Part shown: positions 16,502 through 24,655 of the stretch, one piece after another
Layout of the letters: each line of letters opens with the position of its first letter
How positions within the stretch are numbered: the first letter of the stretch is position 1
Assembly (NCBI GenBank): GCA_016716235.1
Contig: JADJWS010000002.1
Coordinates: 62,001 to 126,000 of the forward strand
Source of the DNA: Candidatus Defluviilinea gracilis
Lineage (GTDB): Bacteria > Chloroflexota > Anaerolineae > Anaerolineales > Villigracilaceae
DNA: 64,000 nt
Direction: 5' to 3'
Made by a program: the position numbers and the translations under genes
Notes under the pieces: generated by a model
The model's input: the letters and a program-made list of their open reading frames with translations, nothing else
What the model was told of the DNA's origin: nothing
The model's database searches: none

Positions 16502-16984
16502 TTATGGCTGTAATGTGATTTCTGTATAAGCTGCGACTTCTTTTATGCCATTATTGGTTTTCATATTGCCAATTACATAGATGCGAATATAATATTTCCT
16601 GAAGGGGTTTTGTAGATCAGGAAAAAACACAACCACTTGGACCGCTGGCATTTCTATTGGTGGAGAAAGTACGATATCGCTTAGGGGAAATCGATAAGTT
16701 GGTTTCTCTTTTAATTCAACCCACATTTCATCTGATCTTTCAAATATCTTCAAGTTGTAGTCATACGGAAAAATAATTTCCTGGTCGGAATTGTATTTGA
16801 GTTCCAGATTTATAGGGTCTCTGGTTTTATAGGTATTTGAATAACTCGAAACTCTTAGCAAAACCTGCTGGTTTAAATAAGCGTCTTCGAAAGATAACGG
16901 TGGAGGGTTGCTGGCGTTTGTGCATGATGACAGCAGAGTTTGAATTGCGACTAAGAAAAGTATTAAGCAGGTTGAGTGTTTCAT
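16502..16984 (-). CDS. Small lipoprotein of unknown function
   Basis: 160 residues from ATG at 16984. A hydrophobic leader ends in the lipobox LLSSC near residue 20. The mature part is predicted mostly beta. It is visibly AT-richer than its neighbours, which suggests recent gain. No family is recognised. It sits between the carrier-gene fragment and the intact carrier gene, on the same strand, and may be transcribed with them without sharing their function. Confidence 0.65.
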   Translation of the reverse strand: MKHSTCLILFLVAIQTLLSSCTNASNPPPLSFEDAYLNQQVLLRVSSYSNTYKTRDPINLELKYNSDQEIIFPYDYNLKIFERSDEMWVELKEKPTYRFPLSDIVLSPPIEMPAVQVVVFFPDLQNPFRKYYIRIYVIGNMKTNNGIKEVAAYTEITLQP

Positions 16985-16988
16985 TGGT

Positions 16989-17123
16989 CTAATTCCTAAA
17001 GCCGCTCGATTTCTTCTGTGGATTGTAACGATCAACTTCGCCGGAACGCGAAACCTGAGATTTGCCCGAAGGGACGATGTCAATGCTATACGACTTGGAA
17101 TTATGCTCGAAGTTTGTTTTCAT
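16989..17123 (-). pseudogene. Fragment of a second biotin carrier gene
   Basis: 44 codons starting ATG at 17123, overlapping the preceding stop (ATGA). MKTNFEHNSKSYSIDIVPSGKS aligns well with the intact carrier's first 22 residues (MKLSFDFNST...LIPTGKS). It then jumps to DRYNPQKKSSGFRN, which resembles the biotin carboxylase C-terminus DPYSPWKNPNGFRN. It therefore looks like a remnant from a duplication and deletion. There is no biotinyl domain, so it cannot act as a carrier. Confidence 0.6.
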
Positions 17124-17968
17124 CCGTATCCTAGAATCCGAATCACCGCCACCAGCCACATGCCGATCACGGCGAGCACAAGTTCGAGGTTGCGTTGCAT
17201 CAAGCCTGCCAACACGCTGACCCACGAATGATACGCGAGATACGGCGAGAGGAACGGCGACGCCGCCATCGCCTGATCTTTGCGTCGGTTGCGGACTGCG
17301 AGAACGGTCAACGCGAAACCGATGGGGAATGCCCAGGGCCACAGGCTGGCGTTCCATGTGGATTGCAGAAGATCGTTCGACCTGCCGATGGAGGCGGTGC
17401 CAAAAATCAGGAGAGAAAGAATCGTCGCAACGGTAGCAGGCAGAAAGGCGAGAAGAAGCGATTTCCATCCGCCAGCGCGCCATGTCTCGAACATCCAAAA
17501 TGGGATCATCGCGATGCCCATCTGCGGTTTGATGAGGATGAAAAATAATCCGATCTGCGGCGGGAGGATGAAGCCGACGAGCGCGAGCGCGTCCACGTTC
17601 AACATGCGCATCCCGTAGACAACGGGCGAAGATAAAAGGAACGCGATCAACGCGACGCGGCTGGCTTTCAATCGGACGGCGACCCACGTATACAACGCGA
17701 GCGTGAGGATGAAATACAAATCACCGCTGACGCGTTCGGAAAATATCGCCAACGGCAGCATGGGGATCAACGTCCACGGCAGGTTGCGAAACGTGGGCGC
17801 GGCAAGATATGGATTATTTCCTTCCAGCACGGCGCGCGCGGCGGGGTAATACGTCTCGCGCCAATCAATGCCCACTGCGGTTCCCAAACTATCCGCGCCG
17901 AAGTAGAGGAGGATGAGGAGCGCCGCGCTTGCAACGATGAGTCGAAGGTCAATTTTTTTCTTTTCCAT
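17120..17968 (-). CDS. GT87-like polytopic membrane protein
   Basis: About 282 residues from the ATG at 17968 (MEKKKIDLRLIV); ATGs at 17989 and 18025 are alternatives that overlap the biotin carboxylase gene. Eight or so membrane segments, a DWRETYYPAARAVLEGNNPY loop near residue 40 typical of DUF2029/GT87 polyprenol-dependent sugar transferases, and PPQIGLFFILIKPQMGIAM in the middle. It probably uses a lipid-linked sugar on the outer membrane face. Function in this cluster is unclear; it interrupts the carboxylase genes. Confidence 0.6.
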   Translation of the reverse strand: MEKKKIDLRLIVASAALLILLYFGADSLGTAVGIDWRETYYPAARAVLEGNNPYLAAPTFRNLPWTLIPMLPLAIFSERVSGDLYFILTLALYTWVAVRLKASRVALIAFLLSSPVVYGMRMLNVDALALVGFILPPQIGLFFILIKPQMGIAMIPFWMFETWRAGGWKSLLLAFLPATVATILSLLIFGTASIGRSNDLLQSTWNASLWPWAFPIGFALTVLAVRNRRKDQAMAASPFLSPYLAYHSWVSVLAGLMQRNLELVLAVIGMWLVAVIRILGYG

Positions 17969-17972
17969 AAAT

Positions 17973-19466
17973 TTAATTTCTGAATCCATTTGGATTTTTC
18001 CACGGGCTGTAAGGATCGTGCTCATTTACGATTTGCGATTGACGATTTTCGATTGATGTATCAGCAAGCGCGGCGGAGACAAGCGCTTCAAACGACGGGG
18101 CGGGCTGACTCCACGTAGGTTGATCTTCCACCCAGCGTGTGTAGACTCGTCCAGCGGCAAAATCGGGATGAGCTAAAACATCTTGCATGAAATCCACGTT
18201 GCTCGTCACGCCATGCACGACGAAGTCGCGCAACGCGGCTTGCATTTTTTGAATGGCGATTTCTCTCGATTCGCCAAACACAATTAACTTCGCCAACAGC
18301 GGATCGTAAAAATGTGTCACCTCATCGCCTGCGCGGAAGCCTGAGTCGACGCGGATGCCAGGTCCGCGCGGCTCGATGTATTGCAAAAGTTTTCCTGTGC
18401 TGGGTAAAAATCCGTTGGCGGGGTCTTCGGCGTAGACGCGGCATTCGATGGCGTGTCCGCGTTGAGTCAGTTGTTCCTGCGAATATGGAAACCGCTCGCC
18501 TGCCGCAACGCGGATCTGCCATTGGACGAGGTCGAGTCCGGTGGTGAGTTCGGTGATGGGGTGTTCCACTTGGAGACGAGTGTTCATTTCGAGAAAGTAA
18601 AAAGGTTGAAGGTCGAAGGTCGAAGGTCTGGGGTCGAAGATAAATTCAATTGTCCCTGCATTGAAATAATTTACAGCCTTCGCCGCGGCAACTGCGGCAT
18701 CTCCCATTTGTTTCCGCAGTTCTGGCGTGAGCAATGGCGATGGAGTCTCTTCGATAATTTTTTGATAACGCCTCTGCGTCGAACATTCGCGCTCGAATAA
18801 ATGCACGAGATGTCCGTGCTGGTCGCCGAAGACTTGAAACTCGATGTGATGCGCGTTCGGGATATATTTTTCGACGAGCAGACGTTCATCGCCGAACGCG
18901 TTCAGCGCTTCGCCGCGCGCGGACTCGATCGCTTCTTTCAACTCTTCGGGCTGATTCACCACCCTCATGCCTTTGCCTCCGCCTCCCGCCGCGGCTTTAA
19001 CGAGAACGGGATAGCCGATCTCCTGCGCGGCTTTCTTGAAATCGGATTCGGATTCGAGTCCCTCGAAGCCTGGGACTGTCGGCACGCCTGCCTGCTTCAT
19101 GCGAATCTTCGACTCGGCTTTGTCGCCCATGGCGCGGATCGAGTCCGCTGAGGGACCGATAAAGGTCAAATGGGCTGAGGCAACCCTCCCTGCGAATGAG
19201 GCGTTTTCCGAGAGGAAGCCATAGCCCGGGTGGATGGCATCCGCTTGGGAGGCGAGGGCGGCTTGAATTAAGACATCCGCATTTAAATACGATTCTTTCG
19301 GCGAAGAGGCGCCGATGTGAATCGCTTCGTCGGCGAGTTGCGCGTGTTGTGAATTTTTGTCCGCGTCGGAATAGACGGCGACCGTTTTGACGCCGAGTTC
19401 TTTGCAGGCGCGCAGGATGCGAATGGCGATCTCGCCGCGGTTGGCAATGAGAATTTTTTTGAACAT
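17973..19466 (-). CDS. Biotin carboxylase subunit of an acyl-CoA carboxylase
   Basis: 497 residues. FKKILIANRGEIAIRI opens the BC N-terminal domain; the ATP-grasp loop GGGGKGMR, the motif EMNTRLQVEHPITE with the catalytic Glu/Arg, and a C-terminal BC domain with RVYAEDP follow. It carboxylates biotin on the carrier protein with ATP and bicarbonate. An in-frame insert of about 11 residues (RPSTFDLQPFY) just before FLEMNTRLQVEH is repeat-encoded (18604-18640), close to the active site. Length otherwise fits a stand-alone BC of the methylcrotonyl/propionyl type. The ATG shares a base with the upstream stop (TAATG). Confidence 0.9.
   Translation of the reverse strand: MFKKILIANRGEIAIRILRACKELGVKTVAVYSDADKNSQHAQLADEAIHIGASSPKESYLNADVLIQAALASQADAIHPGYGFLSENASFAGRVASAHLTFIGPSADSIRAMGDKAESKIRMKQAGVPTVPGFEGLESESDFKKAAQEIGYPVLVKAAAGGGGKGMRVVNQPEELKEAIESARGEALNAFGDERLLVEKYIPNAHHIEFQVFGDQHGHLVHLFERECSTQRRYQKIIEETPSPLLTPELRKQMGDAAVAAAKAVNYFNAGTIEFIFDPRPSTFDLQPFYFLEMNTRLQVEHPITELTTGLDLVQWQIRVAAGERFPYSQEQLTQRGHAIECRVYAEDPANGFLPSTGKLLQYIEPRGPGIRVDSGFRAGDEVTHFYDPLLAKLIVFGESREIAIQKMQAALRDFVVHGVTSNVDFMQDVLAHPDFAAGRVYTRWVEDQPTWSQPAPSFEALVSAALADTSIENRQSQIVNEHDPYSPWKNPNGFRN
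18604..18640. repeat. GAAGGTC tandem repeat inside the biotin carboxylase gene
   Basis: GTTGAAGGTCGAAGGTCGAAGGTC then TGGGGTCGAAG: a 7-bp unit repeated about four times, related to 15966-16021. It encodes the extra residues before the conserved EMNTRLQVEH motif. Confidence 0.8.
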
Positions 19467-19951
19467 TATTTGATGCGCGTCATCGTCGCTTCGGTGGCTT
19501 TGGCTTCGCCGTATTCGGGGTGGATGTTGTATGCGGTGATGACCAAATGATTGGCGTCAATCATTTCGACTTGCGTGCGCCAGCCCCAGTCGGGTCCGCC
19601 AGAGGGATCGGGATAACTGCCGAGGACGGAGAATCCGTTTTCGGTGGCGTTCCCCGTGCAGAACATGATGGCGGTGTTGTTGTGGAAGGAGTCGACCCAT
19701 GAGGCTTCGTAACGATTGAGTTGGGTGTTGTAACCAAACGTGAACATTCCGTGTTGCGGCTCGCCTTCGATGGATGATTGATAGAGGAAGAGAGCAAAGC
19801 GTCCATCGAGGAGGAGTTGGATATTACCAACGAGAGGCGATTCACCAGCAAGTTTATCTGGCTCAAGCCAGAGTTTGGAAATACCTGACCAACCTCCTGC
19901 TAATTGAGATAGAAAATGATGTGGGCTACCTGAAGATTTTTCGAATGTCAT
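19466..19951 (-). CDS. DUF1579-like protein
   Basis: 161 residues, soluble, beta-rich. The pattern QLAGGWSG...EPDKLAGES...TFGYNTQLNRYEASWVDSFHN resembles the DUF1579 lipocalin-like family. The role is unknown. The stop shares a base with the biotin carboxylase start, so it is translationally coupled with the carboxylase genes and may be co-regulated with acyl-CoA metabolism. Confidence 0.7.
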   Translation of the reverse strand: MTFEKSSGSPHHFLSQLAGGWSGISKLWLEPDKLAGESPLVGNIQLLLDGRFALFLYQSSIEGEPQHGMFTFGYNTQLNRYEASWVDSFHNNTAIMFCTGNATENGFSVLGSYPDPSGGPDWGWRTQVEMIDANHLVITAYNIHPEYGEAKATEATMTRIK

Positions 19952-19971
19952 GTTTGTCTCCGTAATTGGTA

Positions 19972-20061
19972 ATTATGTCACCCTGAGCGAGAGTAAAGGG
20001 TCTCTGCTTGCGGGAGTAAGAGACTCTTCGGTCGCGGCAAACGCTCCCTCAGAGTGACATT
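19972..20061. repeat. GTCACCCTGAGCG...CTCAGAGTGACAT repeat
   Basis: A long inverted element: TGTCACCCTGAGCG at the left and CCTCAGAGTGACA at the right, with GAGTAAAGGGTCTCTGCTTGCGGGAG in the middle. It is a member of the GTCATTCTGA family that the IS110 element has entered at 55.65 kb. Confidence 0.75.
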
Positions 20062-20071
20062 TCTTGTCAGG

Positions 20072-20569
20072 CTAAAATTTAGAAGCAGTATATGCACCAA
20101 GCCAAGCTCCCAATAATAAGCCTGTAGCTATAGCTAATGGACTGTCCTTGAGTTCTATCTCACCAAGAATTATTCCCGCACCAGCTAATGCCAACCCACC
20201 TAGAAAAATTGCTCCAATCACAGCTCCAATTTTTACCTTTTTCGGGCTTTCGTAAGTTTGGTATCCTATCAGTGTACCCATGAATACAAAAATCAAAGGC
20301 ATTGTAATTAAGTCCTGTTTTTGTCTGCCAATGACTGCTGATAACAATCCCAAGCAGGCGCCGAAAATTACCCACAAAAAGATTTGGTACTTTTTGTCCG
20401 CATACCCAAGCGCAAATCCAATGCCACTCAGTAATCCCCACACGATCCATAAATAAAAACCCCAGCCTTCTGTTTTTACATTTATGGAAACTACATATCC
20501 CGCAAGTCCAAAAACTGCAATTATCAGTATTTGGATAAATCGGTTGATTTGTGAAGTTACTTTACTCAT
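20072..20569 (-). CDS. Membrane protein of unknown function
   Basis: 165 residues from ATG at 20569. Five or six hydrophobic segments almost fill the protein (for example IFVFMGTLIGYQTYE and LALAGAGIILGEIE). AT-rich compared with the flanking carboxylase genes. The frame could extend to 20617, overlapping the carboxyltransferase stop, but AAGGA about 11 nt upstream favours 20569. No family is recognised, and it interrupts the acyl-CoA carboxylase gene order. Confidence 0.55.
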   Translation of the reverse strand: MSKVTSQINRFIQILIIAVFGLAGYVVSINVKTEGWGFYLWIVWGLLSGIGFALGYADKKYQIFLWVIFGACLGLLSAVIGRQKQDLITMPLIFVFMGTLIGYQTYESPKKVKIGAVIGAIFLGGLALAGAGIILGEIELKDSPLAIATGLLLGAWLGAYTASKF

Positions 20570-20597
20570 TTTGATTGAATCCTTGAGATTGCTTGTA

Positions 20598-22223
20598 TCA
20601 CATCCTAAACACGCCAAAATTATTTTCTTCCACAGGTGAATTCAAAACAACAGATAATGCTAGACCAAGCACTTGACGCGTATCCACAGGATCAATCACG
20701 CCATCATCCCACAATCTTGCGGTGGAATGATAGGGATTGCCTTCATCTTCGTATTTTTCTAGAATAGGGCGTTTGAACTCGTCGGCTTCTTGTTTCGTCA
20801 TGGCAGGTTTGCCTTCACGGGCGAGTTGGTCTTGTTTGATGGTGAGCAGGACGTTCGCGGCTTGTTCCCCGCCCATGACGGAGATTCTTGCGTTGGGCCA
20901 CATCCATAAGAATCGTGAGCCGTAGGCGCGACCTGACATGGCATAGTTGCCCGCGCCGAACGAGCCGCCGATGACGACGGTTAACTTCGGCACGCGAGTC
21001 GTCGCCACCGCATGGACCATCTTCGCGCCGTCTTTGGCGATGCCGCCGACTTCGGCTTCACGTCCCACCATGAAGCCAGTGATGTTTTGCAGGAACACGA
21101 GCGGGATGCCGCGTTGGTCACAGAGTTCGATGAAGTGAGTCGCTTTGAGCGCGGACTCGCTGAACAAGACTCCGTTGTTGGCGATGATGCCGACGGGGTA
21201 TCCATGAATCCGCGCGAACCCGCAGACGAGAGTCGTGCCGTAGCGCGCTTTGAACTCGCGGAATTTGCTTCCATCCACGAGGCGGGCGATGATCTCATGA
21301 ACATCGTAGGTCTCGCGGAACGTCGCGGGCAGGATGCCGTAGATTTCTTCGGCGGGATAAAGAGGTTCCTCGGGTTTAGAAAGTGGAAAGTAGAAAGATG
21401 ACTTTCCACTTTCTACTTTCGACGGAAGTGTCTCAACAATATTCCTCAGAATCTCAATCGCATGATCGTCATCCTCCGCAAAATGATCCGCAACCCCGCT
21501 TCGCCGCGTGTGGACGTCTGCTCCGCCCAAATCTTCCGCGCTCACATCCTCGCCTGTTGCCGCCTTCACGAGCGGAGGTCCGCCGAGGAAGATCGTGCCT
21601 GTGCCTTTGACGATGATGGCTTCGTCGCTCATCGCAGGGACGTACGCGCCGCCCGCCGTGCACGAGCCCATCACCGCCGCGATCTGCGGAATCTTTTTCG
21701 CGGACATTCTTGCCTGATTGTAAAAGATGCGACCGAAATGATTCACATCGGGGAAGACTTCGTCTTGCAATGGCAAAAACGCTCCCCCCGAATCGACGAG
21801 ATACAGGCAGGGCAGATGATTCTCTTCGGCGATCTGTTGCGCGCGCAGATGTTTCTTGACCGTCATCGGGAGATACGATCCGCCTTTGACGGTCGCGTCG
21901 TTGGCGACGATGAGGACTTCGCGGTTGGACACGCGCCCGATGCCCGTGACGATACCCGCGCCTGGACCTTCGTTATCGTAAAGATCGGTCGCGGCAAGCG
22001 CGGAGAATTCGAGAAATGGAGAATTGGGGTCGAGCAGGCGTTCGATCCGCTCGCGGACGAAGAGTTTGCCCTGCGACTCGTGTCGCTTGCGATATTTTTC
22101 CCCGCCACCCTCGCGAACTTTAGCGAGGCGTCCCTTGAGTTCGTTCGCTAATGAACGATGGTGTTCGGAGTTTTGTTTGAATTCAGTCGAGGAGGTGTTG
22201 ATGGAGGAGGAGATGGTTTCCAT
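20598..22223 (-). CDS. Acyl-CoA carboxylase carboxyltransferase (methylcrotonyl-CoA type)
   Basis: 541 residues with two crotonase-fold halves. GGAFLPLQDEVFPD and GSCTAGGAYVPAMSDE are the signatures of the methylcrotonyl-CoA/geranyl-CoA carboxylase beta branch, and VVIGGSFGAGNYAMSGRAY belongs to the second half. It moves the carboxyl group from carboxybiotin to the acyl-CoA. A short repeat-derived segment (about PSKVESGKSSFYFP) lies between the two halves at 21378-21414. With the biotin carboxylase and carrier it forms one enzyme, likely for leucine or isoprenoid breakdown. The substrate is inferred from motifs. Confidence 0.9.
   Translation of the reverse strand: METISSSINTSSTEFKQNSEHHRSLANELKGRLAKVREGGGEKYRKRHESQGKLFVRERIERLLDPNSPFLEFSALAATDLYDNEGPGAGIVTGIGRVSNREVLIVANDATVKGGSYLPMTVKKHLRAQQIAEENHLPCLYLVDSGGAFLPLQDEVFPDVNHFGRIFYNQARMSAKKIPQIAAVMGSCTAGGAYVPAMSDEAIIVKGTGTIFLGGPPLVKAATGEDVSAEDLGGADVHTRRSGVADHFAEDDDHAIEILRNIVETLPSKVESGKSSFYFPLSKPEEPLYPAEEIYGILPATFRETYDVHEIIARLVDGSKFREFKARYGTTLVCGFARIHGYPVGIIANNGVLFSESALKATHFIELCDQRGIPLVFLQNITGFMVGREAEVGGIAKDGAKMVHAVATTRVPKLTVVIGGSFGAGNYAMSGRAYGSRFLWMWPNARISVMGGEQAANVLLTIKQDQLAREGKPAMTKQEADEFKRPILEKYEDEGNPYHSTARLWDDGVIDPVDTRQVLGLALSVVLNSPVEENNFGVFRM
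21378..21414. repeat. AGAAAGTGGAAAGT inverted repeat inside the carboxyltransferase gene
   Basis: A 14-bp perfect stem (21378-21391 with 21401-21414) and 9-base loop. GTAGAAAGTGGAAAG-type units recur at 24588-24622 and 25430-25450. The insert stays in frame. Confidence 0.85.
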
Positions 22224-22389
22224 GATGTAATTGGTAATTGGATGGGTTTGTAGTTATCGAGAGTCTAGCACATTCCCCAGGAAAACATAACATTGAAATG
22301 AATTAAGGGAGGCAAAGACCGTCCACTTGAACCTGAAACTTGGAACCTGAAACTTGACACCGATTGTACCCCACCACTTTCCACGCAAA

Positions 22390-23328
22390 TCACTTCAACG
22401 ACTGCGCCAGCATCCACGTATAAAGTTCTTGATCCTGATAGACCCTGCCGCTGATATCGTGGTCGCCGTCAGGATACACCGTGAACTGGATGTTGCCATC
22501 GCACGCCTTCAACGCATCCACGAGGGATTGTTCCGCCTCGAGCGGCACGATCGTATCGACTGCGCCATGAAACGCCCAAATGGGTTTGTTTTTCAAATCG
22601 CAAATATTTGCAGGGACATGGAAGCCGGTTGTGTCGCCGACAAACCCCATCACTGGCGCGAGCGCGGCGAACGTGTCTGGGTGACGCAGTCCATACTCCC
22701 ACACCCCGTTTCCGCCGATGCTCACACCCGTCAGGTAGACGCGCGTCGTGTCCACGGCGTATGATGCGGTCACTTCATCGAGCAGGGAAAAAACAGACGC
22801 CTCCACCTTATCTTGAAACCAATACTCATCGCCCGGTTTGCCGGTCAATTGCGGCGAGAGCACAATAAACGGAAAGTCCGGCGTGAACCCCAAAATTTGA
22901 GGCAGGGCTTCGTAGAGAAGCATGTCGGTGTTCGAACTGCTCGTCCCTGAGCCGTGTAGAAAAAGGATCAGGGGAAATTTCTGCGCGGGGTCTTTTCCGT
23001 AATTTGAGGGCAGGAAGAGCAGATAGTTCCGACCTCCCGATTGGGATGTGAATGGATGTTGACCCGTGAGAATGTTCGACGGGAGCGCGGGCGCGTCGGT
23101 GACCGGAAGTGTGGCTGTCGTTTCCGTAGTCGGCGTGACCGGCTGGGTGGCAGGGGGAGCCGAAGTATCGGTGGGGAGTGACGACGGTTGGGTAGGAGGC
23201 GCGGCCATATCGGTTGGGCTGGGCGCGGGTGATCCACATCCAGCCGCCAGGGTGGCGATCAATGGCAGAAGGATGAGGCGTGTTACGGTGTCTGAAATTT
23301 GGCTCGTGATGAGGCGATTGTTTTTCAT
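22390..23328 (-). CDS. Secreted lipoprotein esterase (PHB-depolymerase/prolyl-oligopeptidase-like)
   Basis: 312 residues. A leader ends in LAAGC near residue 31 (lipobox), then about 55 residues rich in Pro/Thr/Ser form a linker. The alpha/beta-hydrolase domain shows FPLILFLHGSG (oxyanion region), the nucleophile motif GVSIGGNG, Asp in GAVDTIVP and His in GDHDISG near the end. It should be anchored on the outside of the membrane and cleave esters or short polymers. The 166-bp gap upstream of the carboxyltransferase and this gene holds AACCTGAAACTTG direct repeats. Confidence 0.82.
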   Translation of the reverse strand: MKNNRLITSQISDTVTRLILLPLIATLAAGCGSPAPSPTDMAAPPTQPSSLPTDTSAPPATQPVTPTTETTATLPVTDAPALPSNILTGQHPFTSQSGGRNYLLFLPSNYGKDPAQKFPLILFLHGSGTSSSNTDMLLYEALPQILGFTPDFPFIVLSPQLTGKPGDEYWFQDKVEASVFSLLDEVTASYAVDTTRVYLTGVSIGGNGVWEYGLRHPDTFAALAPVMGFVGDTTGFHVPANICDLKNKPIWAFHGAVDTIVPLEAEQSLVDALKACDGNIQFTVYPDGDHDISGRVYQDQELYTWMLAQSLK

Positions 23329-23358
23329 GCGACAAGTCTAGCATAAAAATTTACAGCG

Positions 23359-23379
23359 CCGCAAAGTAAACTTTGCGGT
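23359..23379. repeat. CCGCAAAGT hairpin
   Basis: CCGCAAAGT-AA-ACTTTGCGGT, the same palindrome as 9365-9386, in the gap between the esterase and the histidine kinase genes. Confidence 0.75.
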
Positions 23380-23416
23380 GACGGATTGTGACAAGACAGA
23401 AAAATTATCCCCAACT

Positions 23417-23530
23417 TCAGTATTTCATATTTTACGAAAGTTTATGCGACAGTTCGATTTGCCAAGCAAATCGTGTCGTATTCCTTGACGCAGTGCAACG
23501 TCGTCAAGGGCGTGTTTTCGTGTCTGCTGA
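23417..23530. repeat. Three-hairpin structured element, copy 1
   Basis: Outer arms ACGAAAG and TTTTCGTG (plus TTCAGTA/TGCTGA) enclose two hairpins: CGATTTG-ccaag-CAAATCG with flanking CGACA/TGTCG, and CTTGACG...CGTCAAG. A diverged copy is at 30557-30667. It lies directly after the histidine kinase stop; strand of any transcript is unknown. Confidence 0.75.
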
Positions 23531-24577
23531 TTATCCGCGGGGTAACTCGATGATGAACGTTGTGCCTGTTCCCAGTTCGCTTTGCGCTTCGATCGTGCCG
23601 CCATGCGCGTGGATGAGTTGTTTCGTGATGGCGAGTCCGAGTCCGCTGTGGGCGCGTTCACTGCGCGATCTGTCGCCGCGCCAGAAGCGGTCGAAGATGA
23701 AGGGGAGATCGGCGGGGGGGATGCCAGAGCCAGTGTCTTGTATCGTAATGCGTACTGCGTATTGCGTATCGCGCGCGGATTCGGTTTCGATGGAAATTCT
23801 CCCGCCATGAGGAGTGTGGCGCAGGGCGTTCGAGATGAGATTCGATAGGACTTGATTCAAGCGGTCATAATCGGCGGTGACTTGTTGATGTTCATCGGCG
23901 AGGCGCGTTTGCAGGTCGATGCCGAGGGACGCGGCTTGGGAGGAAAAACTCGAAGTGAGATCATGCAGAAGGTCGGCGAGCAGAAATAAGGTGGGATGAA
24001 GCGGGAGTTGTCCCGTTTCGGCGAGGGAGAGAGTCTGCAAGTCGTTCACGAGGTGGGTGAGGAGGCGAGTCTCATCCAATGTGTTGTTGATGTGTTCGGG
24101 CGTGGGCTGATAGACGCCATCCACGATGCCTTCGAGGTTGCCTTGAATGATGTGGAGCGGCGTGCGGAGTTCGTGCGCGATGTCGGCGGTGAGGTTGCGG
24201 CGTTGTTGCGCGGCGCGTTCGAGTTCGCCGACCATCTTGTTGAAGCGTTTGATGAGATCGCTGAACATATCGGATTTATTCTCAGGCACGCGCGCCGAGA
24301 GATTACCCTCTTCGACGGCATTGATCGTTTTGAAAAACTCTTCGAGAGGTTTGCCGTAGCGAAGATAGAGGTTGAAGGCGGTAATGAAAAGGATGACGAC
24401 CAGAACGACGGGCGCGCCGCAGACGAGGATCCAAATGTTTCTGATGTTGGTGTATTGCGAAAAGAGCAGGTAAAGAAGAGCGGCGATGCCCCCGACAAAA
24501 AGGAAAACGGTGAGGATGAAGAAGATGACGAGGAGGACGAAGCGGTGTCGGCGTTTGGGAGGAGGGGAGGTGGACAT
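23531..24577 (-). CDS. Membrane sensor histidine kinase
   Basis: 348 residues. Two membrane helices at residues about 12-35 and 45-65, a HAMP linker, the phospho-acceptor box DIAHELRTPLH near residue 137, and an ATPase domain with NALRHTPHGG, DTGSGIP and GLGLAI. The region between the helices is very short, so the signal is probably sensed within the membrane or by the HAMP region. It is downstream of an OmpR-family regulator gene on the same strand and is its likely partner. The C-terminus ends in TGTTFIIELPRG. Confidence 0.88.
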   Translation of the reverse strand: MSTSPPPKRRHRFVLLVIFFILTVFLFVGGIAALLYLLFSQYTNIRNIWILVCGAPVVLVVILFITAFNLYLRYGKPLEEFFKTINAVEEGNLSARVPENKSDMFSDLIKRFNKMVGELERAAQQRRNLTADIAHELRTPLHIIQGNLEGIVDGVYQPTPEHINNTLDETRLLTHLVNDLQTLSLAETGQLPLHPTLFLLADLLHDLTSSFSSQAASLGIDLQTRLADEHQQVTADYDRLNQVLSNLISNALRHTPHGGRISIETESARDTQYAVRITIQDTGSGIPPADLPFIFDRFWRGDRSRSERAHSGLGLAITKQLIHAHGGTIEAQSELGTGTTFIIELPRG

Positions 24578-24655
24578 GAGGAGAGTGGAAAGAGGAAAGT
24601 AGCGAGTGGAAAGTGGAAAGTCAGTGAGCAGTGACCAGTGCGATGAGGAAAGAGG

